Shown here: piece by piece, positions 1-5,928 of the stretch
How positions within the stretch are numbered: the first letter of the stretch is position 1
Layout: every line of letters starts with the position of its first letter
Origin: a candidate division TA06 bacterium DG_78
GTDB lineage: Bacteria; Hydrothermota; Tepidihabitantia; SM23-42
Direction: 5' to 3'
NCBI GenBank assembly: GCA_001303225.1
Contig: LJNI01000034.1
Coordinates: 1-21,975, forward strand
Length of the DNA: 21,975 nt
Translations under genes and position numbers: made by a program
The notes under the pieces: model-generated
Told to the model about the DNA's origin: nothing
What the model saw: only the letters and a program-made list of their open reading frames with translations
Database searches by the model: none

Positions 1-2898
1 AGAACAGCAATTGATTGTTATACTAAAGCATTAGAATTGGGTAATAAACAAATTTTGCCAGGAATTAATTTAGGACTTGGTGATGTTTATCAAAAAATGG
101 GACATTTTAAAGAAGCAGCAGATTATCTTAAAACAGCTTTGAAGTTTATGGAACCTGAAACCCTAGATTATGTTGAAACTACAAATCTTTTAGGATTTGT
201 ATTAGCTAACCTTTCAAGATATAAAGAAGCGGAGCAGATATTTGATGAATTAATCTCAGCATCAACAAGTATTGAAGATAAAACCATGAGAGCTAAGATA
301 TTATATCATGGTGTTGTTCTTGAATGGTTCAGAAATGATTTTGATACTGGTATTGAAAAGGCAAAAAAACTCATAAAATTCTGTGAAATTAATAATTTAA
401 AGAAACAATATGCATTAGGAGCTAATCTTATCAGTTCATTTTATATACAAAAGAATAAAATAGAAGAAGCCCAGAAATATCTTGATTCTGCGATTGAGGG
501 ATTTACCGAAATAAATTATATTAATGCTTTATGTGCAGCAATGAACAATAAGGCTTCATTGAATTTACAATGTGGAGAAATCGTGGCTGCGAAGAATTTG
601 TATATGGAAACACTGATAAAAAGTCAACAGACTGAAAACCGCACGACACAGTATGTGACTATAGGAAGTATTGCTACAATTGATGAGTACCTTGGTAGAT
701 TTGACGAAGCTTTATATCAAAATCAAAAGGCGATTAAAATTAATTCTGAGTATTCTTATCCATATTATGCTCAAGCTATGGTTTTATATAAAAAGGGTAA
801 AATAGAAGAAGCGAGTTTACTTTTTGAAAATAAACTTAAAGAAAAGAAAGAAATTCGTTACCATTTAGGTTTGGCAATGATCAAACTTCTATTAAAAAGA
901 AACAAAGAGGCAGAAAAATTGATAACCAAGGGATTAAATCTTATTGAGGTACAAAATCTAGATATAGAGACAAAAATTGAGTCGTTTTTGAAAATATCGC
1001 AATTCTACTACGAGGCAGGTGATTATGCTAAATCATCAGATTATGCAAAAAAATTGATAGACATAACACATTCTTTAAGCCGTGAGCATAATATCGGGAG
1101 TGCCTTTATCAAAATAAATGAGTTTAATCTTATGAAGAGAAAAGAGCTCAATATCGAAAAAGAAACAGACCGTTTAAAAGAGATCGGTTGTATCTATGAC
1201 TATGCGTATCTGAAAAAATTGGTAATAGAGTCAAAAATAAATGTTGGTTTGGATGCTGGAGAAATAAAAAATATTGCAGAAGAATTGAGTGCGATTTTAG
1301 AAATCTTTGAATCCCTTGGCGCTCACTTAGAACTCAATCGAGCCAAAAAAATTCAGGAGAAACTATTTCCTCTTATAGCTGATGAATTATCGAAGCGAAC
1401 TATTTCTACTCAGTATCTTAACACCTTTTCTCAACTTGCCGAGCTCATTAGCAGTGATTTGGGCAATGAGGGTTTTGCCCAGCACGTCTTAGATGTGGTC
1501 GTGAAAGCGACGAATGCCGAGCGCGGTGCCCTCTTCATGAAGTCCGCCACAAAGCATGGCGGATTAGAATTCATTGCCGGCAGGGATGTTGATCAGACGA
1601 CGATCAAAGATGCTGGTGAGCTCTCTCATACAGCGATACTGGAAATCGACAAGAATCAGGTAGTATTTATCCAGGATGCCTTATCAGACCCGAAATTCAA
1701 CATTAAGAAGAGTGTGATGATTAATCAGATACATTCATTATTATGTATACCCTTATCGATTTCAGGTACTGTGGTTGGTGCTCTGTACTGTGATTCCCGG
1801 GTACCAGGCAGGATCTTTGGCAGCCAGGACAAGGACTTTCTCCTGACCGTCTCCAAGATTTTGGCTTCAGTGATTGAGAAATCCGTGGCATTTCAAGCGA
1901 TGAATGAGGAGAATATCTTACTCAAGAGCAAAATCATCAAAGAGATTGGCAGCGGCTATTTGCTGGGTAAAGCAAAACCCATGAAGCGGATCTACAAATT
2001 AATAGACAGCGTTGCAGAGACCAATTCACCTGTGCTCGTACTCGGTGAGACTGGTACTGGTAAAGGAATGATAGCGCGGCTCATTCACCTGAAGAGTCCT
2101 CGCAGAAACAAGAAATTTCTTGCGATCAACTGCGGGACAATCCCTGAGACTTTGTTAGAGTCTGAGCTCTTTGGTCATAAGCGAGGAGCATTTACTGGTG
2201 CGGTGAGTGACAAGCATGGTTTATTAGAAGAAGGCGAGGGTGGTACGATTTTTTTAGATGAGATCAGCAATACCAGTTTATCATTTCAGGGTAAATTGCT
2301 CGAGGCGATTGAAGAGAAGGTAATCCGTCGGGTCGGTGAGACCGTGACGCGGAATATCGATGTGCGCTTTCTCTTTGCGACGAACAAAGACTTAGAGATT
2401 GAGGTTGAGGATGGTCGTTTTCGCAGAGACCTCTACTATCGTATCAATGTATTTAATATTGAGGTGCCGCCATTACGGGAGCGGGCGAGTGATGTACCGT
2501 TATTAGCTCAGTTCTTTTTAGATCGGTATAGCAAGGAGATAGGTAAGAAAATTGATGGTTTTACTTCGGAGGCGATGCAGCGGTTACGCGAGTATATGTG
2601 GTCAGGTAATGTGCGGGAGCTGCAGAATGTGATAGAGCGTGCTGTAGTGTTGGCAAAAGGTCATGTAATTTCAGTACAAGATATTGGCTTTGACAAGGTG
2701 AAACGAGATGAAATCGTACCCTTAAAAGAGATAAGAAAAGAGGCAATAATCGAAGCACTCAATACTACGAACTGGAATATTAAGAAGACAGCCGAACTAC
2801 TCGGTATTGGCAGAAGAAGCCTCCACCGATATATAAAGGAATTTGATATCACTGAGAGCAGCACCATTGTAATAAATCCACAGCCTGATTCTGATTAA
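1..2898 (+). CDS. Sigma-54-dependent transcriptional activator, TPR-GAF-AAA+-Fis HTH (5' truncated)
   Basis: The frame is open from base 1, so the N-terminus lies outside the window; 965 residues are visible. Residues 1 to about 450 are helical repeats with TPR character, including one in the first 40 residues. A GAF domain follows at about 468-635. The sigma-54 AAA+ domain shows Walker A GETGTGKG (682-689), the sigma-54-contacting GAFTGA loop (729-734) and Walker B with D753-E754. A Fis-type helix-turn-helix lies at about 925-948. The protein should remodel sigma-54 polymerase from upstream sites. Two matching palindromes and a consensus -24/-12 promoter lie directly downstream, so it probably controls the next genes. 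TPR and GAF domains are the likely signal inputs. GC content rises sharply near base 1400, at the TPR/GAF boundary. Larger relatives often carry an N-terminal kinase, which cannot be checked here. Confidence 0.95.
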   Translation, partial: RTAIDCYTKALELGNKQILPGINLGLGDVYQKMGHFKEAADYLKTALKFMEPETLDYVETTNLLGFVLANLSRYKEAEQIFDELISASTSIEDKTMRAKILYHGVVLEWFRNDFDTGIEKAKKLIKFCEINNLKKQYALGANLISSFYIQKNKIEEAQKYLDSAIEGFTEINYINALCAAMNNKASLNLQCGEIVAAKNLYMETLIKSQQTENRTTQYVTIGSIATIDEYLGRFDEALYQNQKAIKINSEYSYPYYAQAMVLYKKGKIEEASLLFENKLKEKKEIRYHLGLAMIKLLLKRNKEAEKLITKGLNLIEVQNLDIETKIESFLKISQFYYEAGDYAKSSDYAKKLIDITHSLSREHNIGSAFIKINEFNLMKRKELNIEKETDRLKEIGCIYDYAYLKKLVIESKINVGLDAGEIKNIAEELSAILEIFESLGAHLELNRAKKIQEKLFPLIADELSKRTISTQYLNTFSQLAELISSDLGNEGFAQHVLDVVVKATNAERGALFMKSATKHGGLEFIAGRDVDQTTIKDAGELSHTAILEIDKNQVVFIQDALSDPKFNIKKSVMINQIHSLLCIPLSISGTVVGALYCDSRVPGRIFGSQDKDFLLTVSKILASVIEKSVAFQAMNEENILLKSKIIKEIGSGYLLGKAKPMKRIYKLIDSVAETNSPVLVLGETGTGKGMIARLIHLKSPRRNKKFLAINCGTIPETLLESELFGHKRGAFTGAVSDKHGLLEEGEGGTIFLDEISNTSLSFQGKLLEAIEEKVIRRVGETVTRNIDVRFLFATNKDLEIEVEDGRFRRDLYYRINVFNIEVPPLRERASDVPLLAQFFLDRYSKEIGKKIDGFTSEAMQRLREYMWSGNVRELQNVIERAVVLAKGHVISVQDIGFDKVKRDEIVPLKEIRKEAIIEALNTTNWNIKKTAELLGIGRRSLHRYIKEFDITESSTIVINPQPDSD

Positions 2899-2907
2899 AA
2901 AATCAGG
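2884..2907 (+). terminator. Weak hairpin overlapping the activator stop codon
   Basis: CCTGATT (2884-2890) pairs with AATCAGG (2901-2907) across a 10-nt loop containing the TAA stop, followed by only three T residues. It may be a weak terminator for the activator gene; the U-tract is poor. Confidence 0.3.
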
Positions 2908-2938
2908 TTTACACAGATAAAGAGAAAAGCCCCCAGCG

Positions 2939-2955
2939 TGTGCCAAATTGGCACA
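2939..2955. promoter_or_regulatory. Upstream activating sequence 1 for a sigma-54 activator
   Basis: The palindrome TGTGCCAAATTGGCACA has 8-bp arms around one central A. Its centre (2947) is about 169 bp upstream of the predicted sigma-54 start. It shares TGTGCCA-N3-TGGCACA with the site at 3008-3028, 71 bp centre to centre, as expected for paired enhancer sites bound by a Fis-type HTH dimer. Confidence 0.8.
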
Positions 2956-3007
2956 GTACTACATCAGCAAACGCAATATATACAAGGCAATTCAGAAACA
3001 CTACGAA

Positions 3008-3028
3008 TGTGTGCCATTTTGGCACACA
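3008..3028. promoter_or_regulatory. Upstream activating sequence 2 for a sigma-54 activator
   Basis: This is a perfect inverted repeat with 9-bp arms TGTGTGCCA / TGGCACACA around TTT. Its centre (3018) is about 98 bp upstream of the predicted start. The core matches site 1 and the position is typical of enhancer sites used with sigma-54 promoters. Confidence 0.85.
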
Positions 3029-3089
3029 TGGGTAGTAAAATTTATGTCCTATTTCGAAGGATATAATGAAATATCAAAGTAATATGTGC

Positions 3090-3105
3090 TGGCACAGTTC
3101 TTGCT
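3090..3105 (+). promoter_or_regulatory. Sigma-54 (-24/-12) promoter
   Basis: TGGCACAGTTCTTGCT matches the sigma-54 consensus TGGCAC-N5-TTGC[AT]. The invariant GG (3091-3092) and GC (3103-3104) are 12 bp apart, as required. Transcription is predicted to start near 3116, placing the two palindromes at about -169 and -98. This start lies downstream of the ATG at 3112. Confidence 0.9.
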
Positions 3106-3117
3106 ACTTAAATGGGC

Positions 3118-3330
3118 ATGATGACTCGATACGATGAAAACTTTAACCTCTCCTTCGATGATTTACTTGGTGGCGGTGTCAGCGACTCTCACACCATAAA
3201 GAGGGATACTCTGGATGATATCCAAGCAGGTGATATCGTCTCTAGATCTATAAGACCGGGAGGCGATTACGCTGATTTAGGCAGGGTTAGTGATGACCTA
3301 TTACCGACTCCACCGCCACCTATTGATTAA
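3118..3330 (+). CDS. Small acidic peptide with proline-rich tail, first gene of the sigma-54 unit
   Basis: The product is 70 residues, acidic and not recognised. It starts MMTRYDENF, has a GGG near residue 20 preceded by NLSFDDLL, and ends PTPPPPID. There is no membrane segment or Sec signal. The ATG at 3112 is upstream of the predicted sigma-54 start (about 3116), so 3118 or 3121 is more likely. Either would give an almost leaderless mRNA, and no Shine-Dalgarno precedes any of the three. The Sm-like gene begins 12 nt after the stop, and the same order (small Pro-rich peptide, then Sm-like gene) recurs at 5721-6085. The Gly-Gly region loosely recalls double-glycine leaders, but the spacing is not canonical and no exporter is seen. 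Confidence 0.6.
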   Translation: MMTRYDENFNLSFDDLLGGGVSDSHTIKRDTLDDIQAGDIVSRSIRPGGDYADLGRVSDDLLPTPPPPID

Positions 3331-3342
3331 ATAGAGGATACG

Positions 3343-3525
3343 ATGAAGACATTACATGTCTATGAGGTTCAATTACTTGATGGCTCGCGTTATCGCGGTG
3401 AAATCGTGTATAAAGATGATAAAAAGCTTGTCCTCAGACAGCAATCTCCAGAGCAGAAGTTACATCTTTTTTATAATGGTATCATATCAATTAAAGAGTT
3501 AGGTTGGTTGGGTGTTATTAGTTGA
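3343..3525 (+). CDS. Sm/Hfq-like small protein, copy 1
   Basis: The product is 60 residues and shares a pattern with copies 2 and 3: MKxLHxYEVxLLDGSR, GEIxYKD, KLVLR, then QK before a GIxSIxELGW end. The succession of short beta strands, with an LxDG turn, a G-x-I strand and a closing G-I-x-x-I strand, resembles an Sm1/Sm2 fold such as Hfq. By analogy it could form a ring that binds RNA, but this rests on pattern only and other small SH3-like barrels are possible. An AGAGGA ribosome site lies at a suitable distance before the ATG. It is the second gene of the sigma-54 unit, 12 nt after the peptide gene and 15 nt before the HD-GYP gene. Confidence 0.65.
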   Translation: MKTLHVYEVQLLDGSRYRGEIVYKDDKKLVLRQQSPEQKLHLFYNGIISIKELGWLGVIS

Positions 3526-3540
3526 ACTGGAGCCAATACT

Positions 3541-4977
3541 ATGGAATTTATCGTAATCGCCACGATCGCTATTCAAGTAACAGCTGGAATTCTCGCCTTG
3601 ATCTATGTCAAACGAAATCCTCATGTCGCCTGGCTCTTCGTTGCCCTTGCACTTTCGCATATCGTCTTTAGTAAACTCACGGCGTCAGTGAATATGTCAA
3701 TCCACCCAGCCTTACCAGAGATTATCGCAAGCACTCTTGTCTTAGGCGGTGTTCTCTTTATAAATGCAACATTTAAACAATTTAACCAGAACATTACGCA
3801 ATTAAAATCACTCTGTGATATTGACCGTGTTATGCTTTCAAGCCTTAGTCATCGAGGAATACTCAATGCCATTGTTGATAAATTAAATGCTACTCTTCAT
3901 ACTGATGCAGCTGCTGTTCTCACGGTTAAGAAAAATACGAAAAATAATTATAGTCACACGCTCTGCACCTTTGCCTCCCATAACCTTAGTAAAAAATTTC
4001 AGGACTATTTACAGACGAGCAGTAACGGTTTTGTATCATCGGTTATTGATAATCATAGACCGCTTATTATTTCGAAGATTGACGAAGATGAAGATGAAGA
4101 TTTTTTGAAAACCCTGAGGTCTGAAGGTTTCTCATCATATATGGGTGCACCAATACTCATCACAGGTGGTAAGGTAATTGGTGTGCTAACGCTGTATTCT
4201 CAAAATCCCCGTCAGTATACAAAGAGAGAACTCGAATTTATTAATGCGATGAGCAGTCAGATCGCAATAGCTTTAGACCGTACAAAACTTATTGAGAAGA
4301 TACAAGAAATGAGTTTTGAATCAGTACGAACCTTGGTTGAGGCAATTGAAATCAGAGATCCCTATACACGGGGACATTCGATGCAGGTTGCATATTTAGC
4401 TTACATGGTCGGCTCAGCCATGGGCTTTAATGAACGCGAATTGACCTTAATAGAATTTGCTGGTTTACTCCATGATGTTGGAAAAATCGCGATTCCAGAG
4501 ACGATTCTTCAAAAAGAAACCACGTTAAGTGACAACGAATGGAATGTTATTAGAAAACACCCGTTACATAGTGTAAGAATTATAGAACCAGTCCAGAGTC
4601 TCAAGCCGGTTCAGGATTGGATACTCCACCACCATGAACGCTGGGACGGTGGTGGCTACCCATATGGTAAAATGAATAGTGAAATTCCTCTGCAATCAAG
4701 AATACTTGCTGTTTGCGATACCTATTCTGCCATGATTGGAGACCGGCCATATCGTAAGGGATTAACGATCGAACAGACAAAGCAAGAAATTGAAAGAGTT
4801 GCAGGAACGCAGCTTGACCCCATGGTCGTTGATATCTTTTTGCACTCAGACCTCGAAAAATGTAGTGGCAAAAATTTATTAGCATCTGAAAAATTAAGGA
4901 ACAATGTAGACAAAATATCCAGGGCGCTGAACGTACCTTCCCAAAGGAAGCCGGAGCCTCAGCTCCGCTTCCTTTGA
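3541..4977 (+). CDS. Membrane GAF-HD-GYP cyclic-di-GMP phosphodiesterase
   Basis: The 478-residue protein has about three N-terminal membrane segments (roughly 3-24, 30-50 and 58-80), a GAF domain (about 105-250) and an HD-GYP domain (about 258-440). The metal-binding H311-D312 sits in HDVGKIAIPE. The signature HHERWDGGGYP lies at 364-374, followed by the conserved DTYSAM and DRPYRKG region. HD-GYP enzymes hydrolyse c-di-GMP to pGpG or GMP, and the key residues are present. No GGDEF cyclase is visible in the window. It is the third gene behind the sigma-54 promoter, with a TGGAG ribosome site 9 nt before the ATG. The last dozen codons and the stop lie inside a strong hairpin, so the C-terminal tail may be read-through of a terminator or repeat. 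Confidence 0.93.
   Translation: MEFIVIATIAIQVTAGILALIYVKRNPHVAWLFVALALSHIVFSKLTASVNMSIHPALPEIIASTLVLGGVLFINATFKQFNQNITQLKSLCDIDRVMLSSLSHRGILNAIVDKLNATLHTDAAAVLTVKKNTKNNYSHTLCTFASHNLSKKFQDYLQTSSNGFVSSVIDNHRPLIISKIDEDEDEDFLKTLRSEGFSSYMGAPILITGGKVIGVLTLYSQNPRQYTKRELEFINAMSSQIAIALDRTKLIEKIQEMSFESVRTLVEAIEIRDPYTRGHSMQVAYLAYMVGSAMGFNERELTLIEFAGLLHDVGKIAIPETILQKETTLSDNEWNVIRKHPLHSVRIIEPVQSLKPVQDWILHHHERWDGGGYPYGKMNSEIPLQSRILAVCDTYSAMIGDRPYRKGLTIEQTKQEIERVAGTQLDPMVVDIFLHSDLEKCSGKNLLASEKLRNNVDKISRALNVPSQRKPEPQLRFL
4942..4976 (+). terminator. Long hairpin across the HD-GYP stop codon
   Basis: CAAAGGAAG-C-CGGAGC pairs with GCTCCG-CTTCCTTTG: 15 bp with one bulged C and loop CTCA. The distal arm contains most of the TGA stop. 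CCCCC and ATTTTT follow a few bases later, so it may act as a terminator. The strict pairing inside coding sequence also resembles a REP-like element that captured the gene end. Confidence 0.5.
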
Positions 4978-4993
4978 CCCCCATTTTTAAATT

Positions 4994-5024
4994 AAATCCG
5001 AAATTCGAATTTCGAAATCCGAAA
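4994..5024. repeat. Short AT-rich repeat cluster around TTCGAA
   Basis: AAATCCGAAA occurs at 4994-5003 and 5015-5024. Between them is the 12-bp palindrome AAATTCGAATTT (5001-5012). With the hairpin at 4942-4976 this may be a dispersed intergenic repeat; other copies would lie outside the window. Confidence 0.5.
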
Positions 5025-5120
5025 CAATTCCAAAAATCAAAATGCCAGTGTAATAAATAAAATTATAGAATAATGCACACATATTAATCACAAAGAATAC
5101 ATACGCTAATGCAAAATATT

Positions 5121-5162
5121 AAAGACTTAAGTATGGTCAATGTATGAAAAAAGACTTAAGTA
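5121..5162. repeat. Pair of 13-bp direct repeats upstream of the second block
   Basis: AAAGACTTAAGTA occurs at 5121-5133 and 5150-5162, a 29-bp offset. Each copy contains the palindrome ACTTAAGT. They end 25 bp before the -35 box at 5187, a plausible operator position. Confidence 0.6.
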
Positions 5163-5186
5163 CACGACACTCCTGACACTTCATAG

Positions 5187-5214
5187 TTGACAATAGAGCA
5201 ATTTTACGAATAAT
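5187..5214 (+). promoter_or_regulatory. Sigma-70-type promoter of the second Sm-like block
   Basis: TTGACA (5187-5192), a 16-bp spacer and AATAAT (5209-5214) predict a start near 5221, just before the first hairpin of the structured leader. It would give an untranslated leader of about 180 nt. Confidence 0.6.
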
Positions 5215-5220
5215 GATAGA

Positions 5221-5400
5221 GTCGAGAAACACGTGCAGGGAAGGTACGTGTTTTCATAGAGGAAAGCCTGTTGAGGGGGAATTCCCCGAAACAAGAAAAA
5301 AGTGCAACTAAAAATGCTTAGTGGGTAGTATCAAGCTACTTACTAAGAAATAAAGACTCAAAAATATCGTGTTGAGTCTTATGAGGGAGAGGAGTGGAAA
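5221..5400 (+). ncRNA. Structured 5' leader RNA, four hairpins, unassigned
   Basis: Hairpin A pairs 5227-5236 with 5244-5253 (10 bp including one G-U, loop AGGGAAG). Hairpin B is built on the palindrome GGGGAATTCCCC (5276-5287), with outer TGTT/AACA pairs across a purine internal loop. Hairpin C pairs 5317-5328 with 5336-5347 (12 bp, two G-U, loop TATCAAG). Hairpin D pairs 5353-5361 with 5372-5380 (9 bp, 10-nt loop) just before the GGGAGAGGAG ribosome site. None is followed by a U-tract, which argues for translational control or RNA-protein binding rather than intrinsic termination. I compared it by eye with GEMM-I and GEMM-II c-di-GMP riboswitches and saw no match. It may be a riboswitch, a binding site for the encoded Sm-like protein, or simply a stable leader. 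Confidence 0.5.
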
Positions 5401-5595
5401 ATGAAGGTGTTGCATTTATATGAAGTCAAGTTACTCGATGGCAGTCGCTTTCAAGGCGAGATTGCCTATAAAGATCAGGAGAAATTAGTTCTTCGATTAC
5501 GACATAAATTTCCACAACAAAAAGTACGTATCCTAAATAAAGGTATCAGCTCAATTCAGGAATTGGGCTGGAAGAGGGAGTACGCGCTAAGATGA
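5401..5595 (+). CDS. Sm/Hfq-like small protein, copy 2
   Basis: The 64-residue protein is paralogous to the one at 3343-3525. It keeps LHLYEVKLLDGSR, GEIAYKD, EKLVLR, PQQK and GISSIQELGW, with a few extra residues in the loop before PQQK and a basic tail ending YALR. The strand pattern suggests a small beta-barrel of the Sm/Hfq type, by inference only. A very strong ribosome site (GGGAGAGGAG) precedes the ATG, directly after hairpin D of the leader. This copy has its own sigma-70-type promoter and long leader, unlike copy 1, so the two are likely expressed under different conditions. Confidence 0.7.
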   Translation: MKVLHLYEVKLLDGSRFQGEIAYKDQEKLVLRLRHKFPQQKVRILNKGISSIQELGWKREYALR

Positions 5596-5645
5596 TAACT
5601 GATTTATTAGACATAAAATCTTTGATTTATATTTTTATTAAAAAC

Positions 5646-5678
5646 ATCAGTGTAATCTGTTGTTTTATCAATGTAATC
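5646..5678. repeat. Tandem ATCAnTGTAATC motif upstream of the secreted peptide gene
   Basis: ATCA-G-TGTAATC (5646-5657) and ATCA-A-TGTAATC (5667-5678) are exactly 21 bp apart, two helical turns, about 45 bp before the peptide start. They may be a two-site operator. Confidence 0.35.
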
Positions 5679-5680
5679 GA

Positions 5681-5704
5681 TTTTATTCAGATTTCTGAAT
5701 AAAA
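5681..5704 (+). promoter_or_regulatory. Hairpin just before the peptide ribosome site
   Basis: TTTTATTCAG (5681-5690) and CTGAATAAAA (5695-5704) form a perfect 10-bp stem with loop ATTT, immediately upstream of the AAGGAGAGG ribosome site. It could tune translation or protect an mRNA end. It is AT-rich and not a terminator. Confidence 0.4.
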
Positions 5705-5720
5705 ATGAAAGGAGAGGAAC

Positions 5721-5918
5721 ATGAAGAAACTGATAGCAGGTCTCATCATTGTACTGTTACTCGGTGGCATATTTGGGTTTGCACCGATGGCATATGCAGA
5801 TCCTGGTGGTGGAACGGGTGGTAACGGAGGTATTCCACAGCCACCGCCATCAGGCAGAACAGATGGTGGAGCCAGTCCTAGTGGTGGTATCCCACAGCCG
5901 CCTCCATCAGGTCGTTAA
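5721..5918 (+). CDS. Secreted Gly/Pro-rich peptide with duplicated 11-residue motif
   Basis: The 65-residue precursor has a typical Sec signal: MKK, a hydrophobic core at 4-20 and an AYA cleavage site after residue 26. The predicted mature peptide has 39 residues, starts DPGGG, and carries two identical GGIPQPPPSGR units at 36-46 and 55-65, the second ending the protein. The two DNA copies differ in six of eleven codons, all synonymously, so the peptide sequence appears conserved by selection. The ribosome site AAGGAGAGG is strong. The Sm-like pseudogene begins 10 nt downstream, repeating the order peptide then Sm-like gene seen at 3118-3525. Function is unknown; a signalling peptide or surface-associated peptide would fit. 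Confidence 0.8.
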   Translation: MKKLIAGLIIVLLLGGIFGFAPMAYADPGGGTGGNGGIPQPPPSGRTDGGASPSGGIPQPPPSGR

Positions 5919-5928
5919 GGAGCTGTAA

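Noticed and set aside
3112..3117. ATG at 3112 as start of the first peptide.
   Set aside because: It lies upstream of the start predicted from the sigma-54 promoter, so it should not be in the mRNA.
4601..4984. 127-aa open frame on the - strand inside the HD-GYP gene.
   Set aside because: It is antisense to well-conserved HD-GYP coding sequence and has no recognisable domain.
5258..5275. GAGGAAAGCC resembles the conserved GAGGAAAGUCC of RNase P RNA.
   Set aside because: The region is too short and the rest of the RNase P core is absent.
5276..5287. GGGGAATTCCCC as a DNA operator.
   Set aside because: It is downstream of the predicted transcription start and is better explained as hairpin B of the leader RNA.
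5221..5300. Leader as a GEMM-I or GEMM-II c-di-GMP riboswitch, tempting next to an HD-GYP gene.
   Set aside because: Fragments such as GAAAGCC and AGTGCAAC are present, but the conserved core order and the pairing partners are not.
5121..5678. Direct repeats as a CRISPR or phage attachment site.
   Set aside because: Only two short copies of each repeat occur, with no regular spacers, cas genes, integrase or tRNA nearby.
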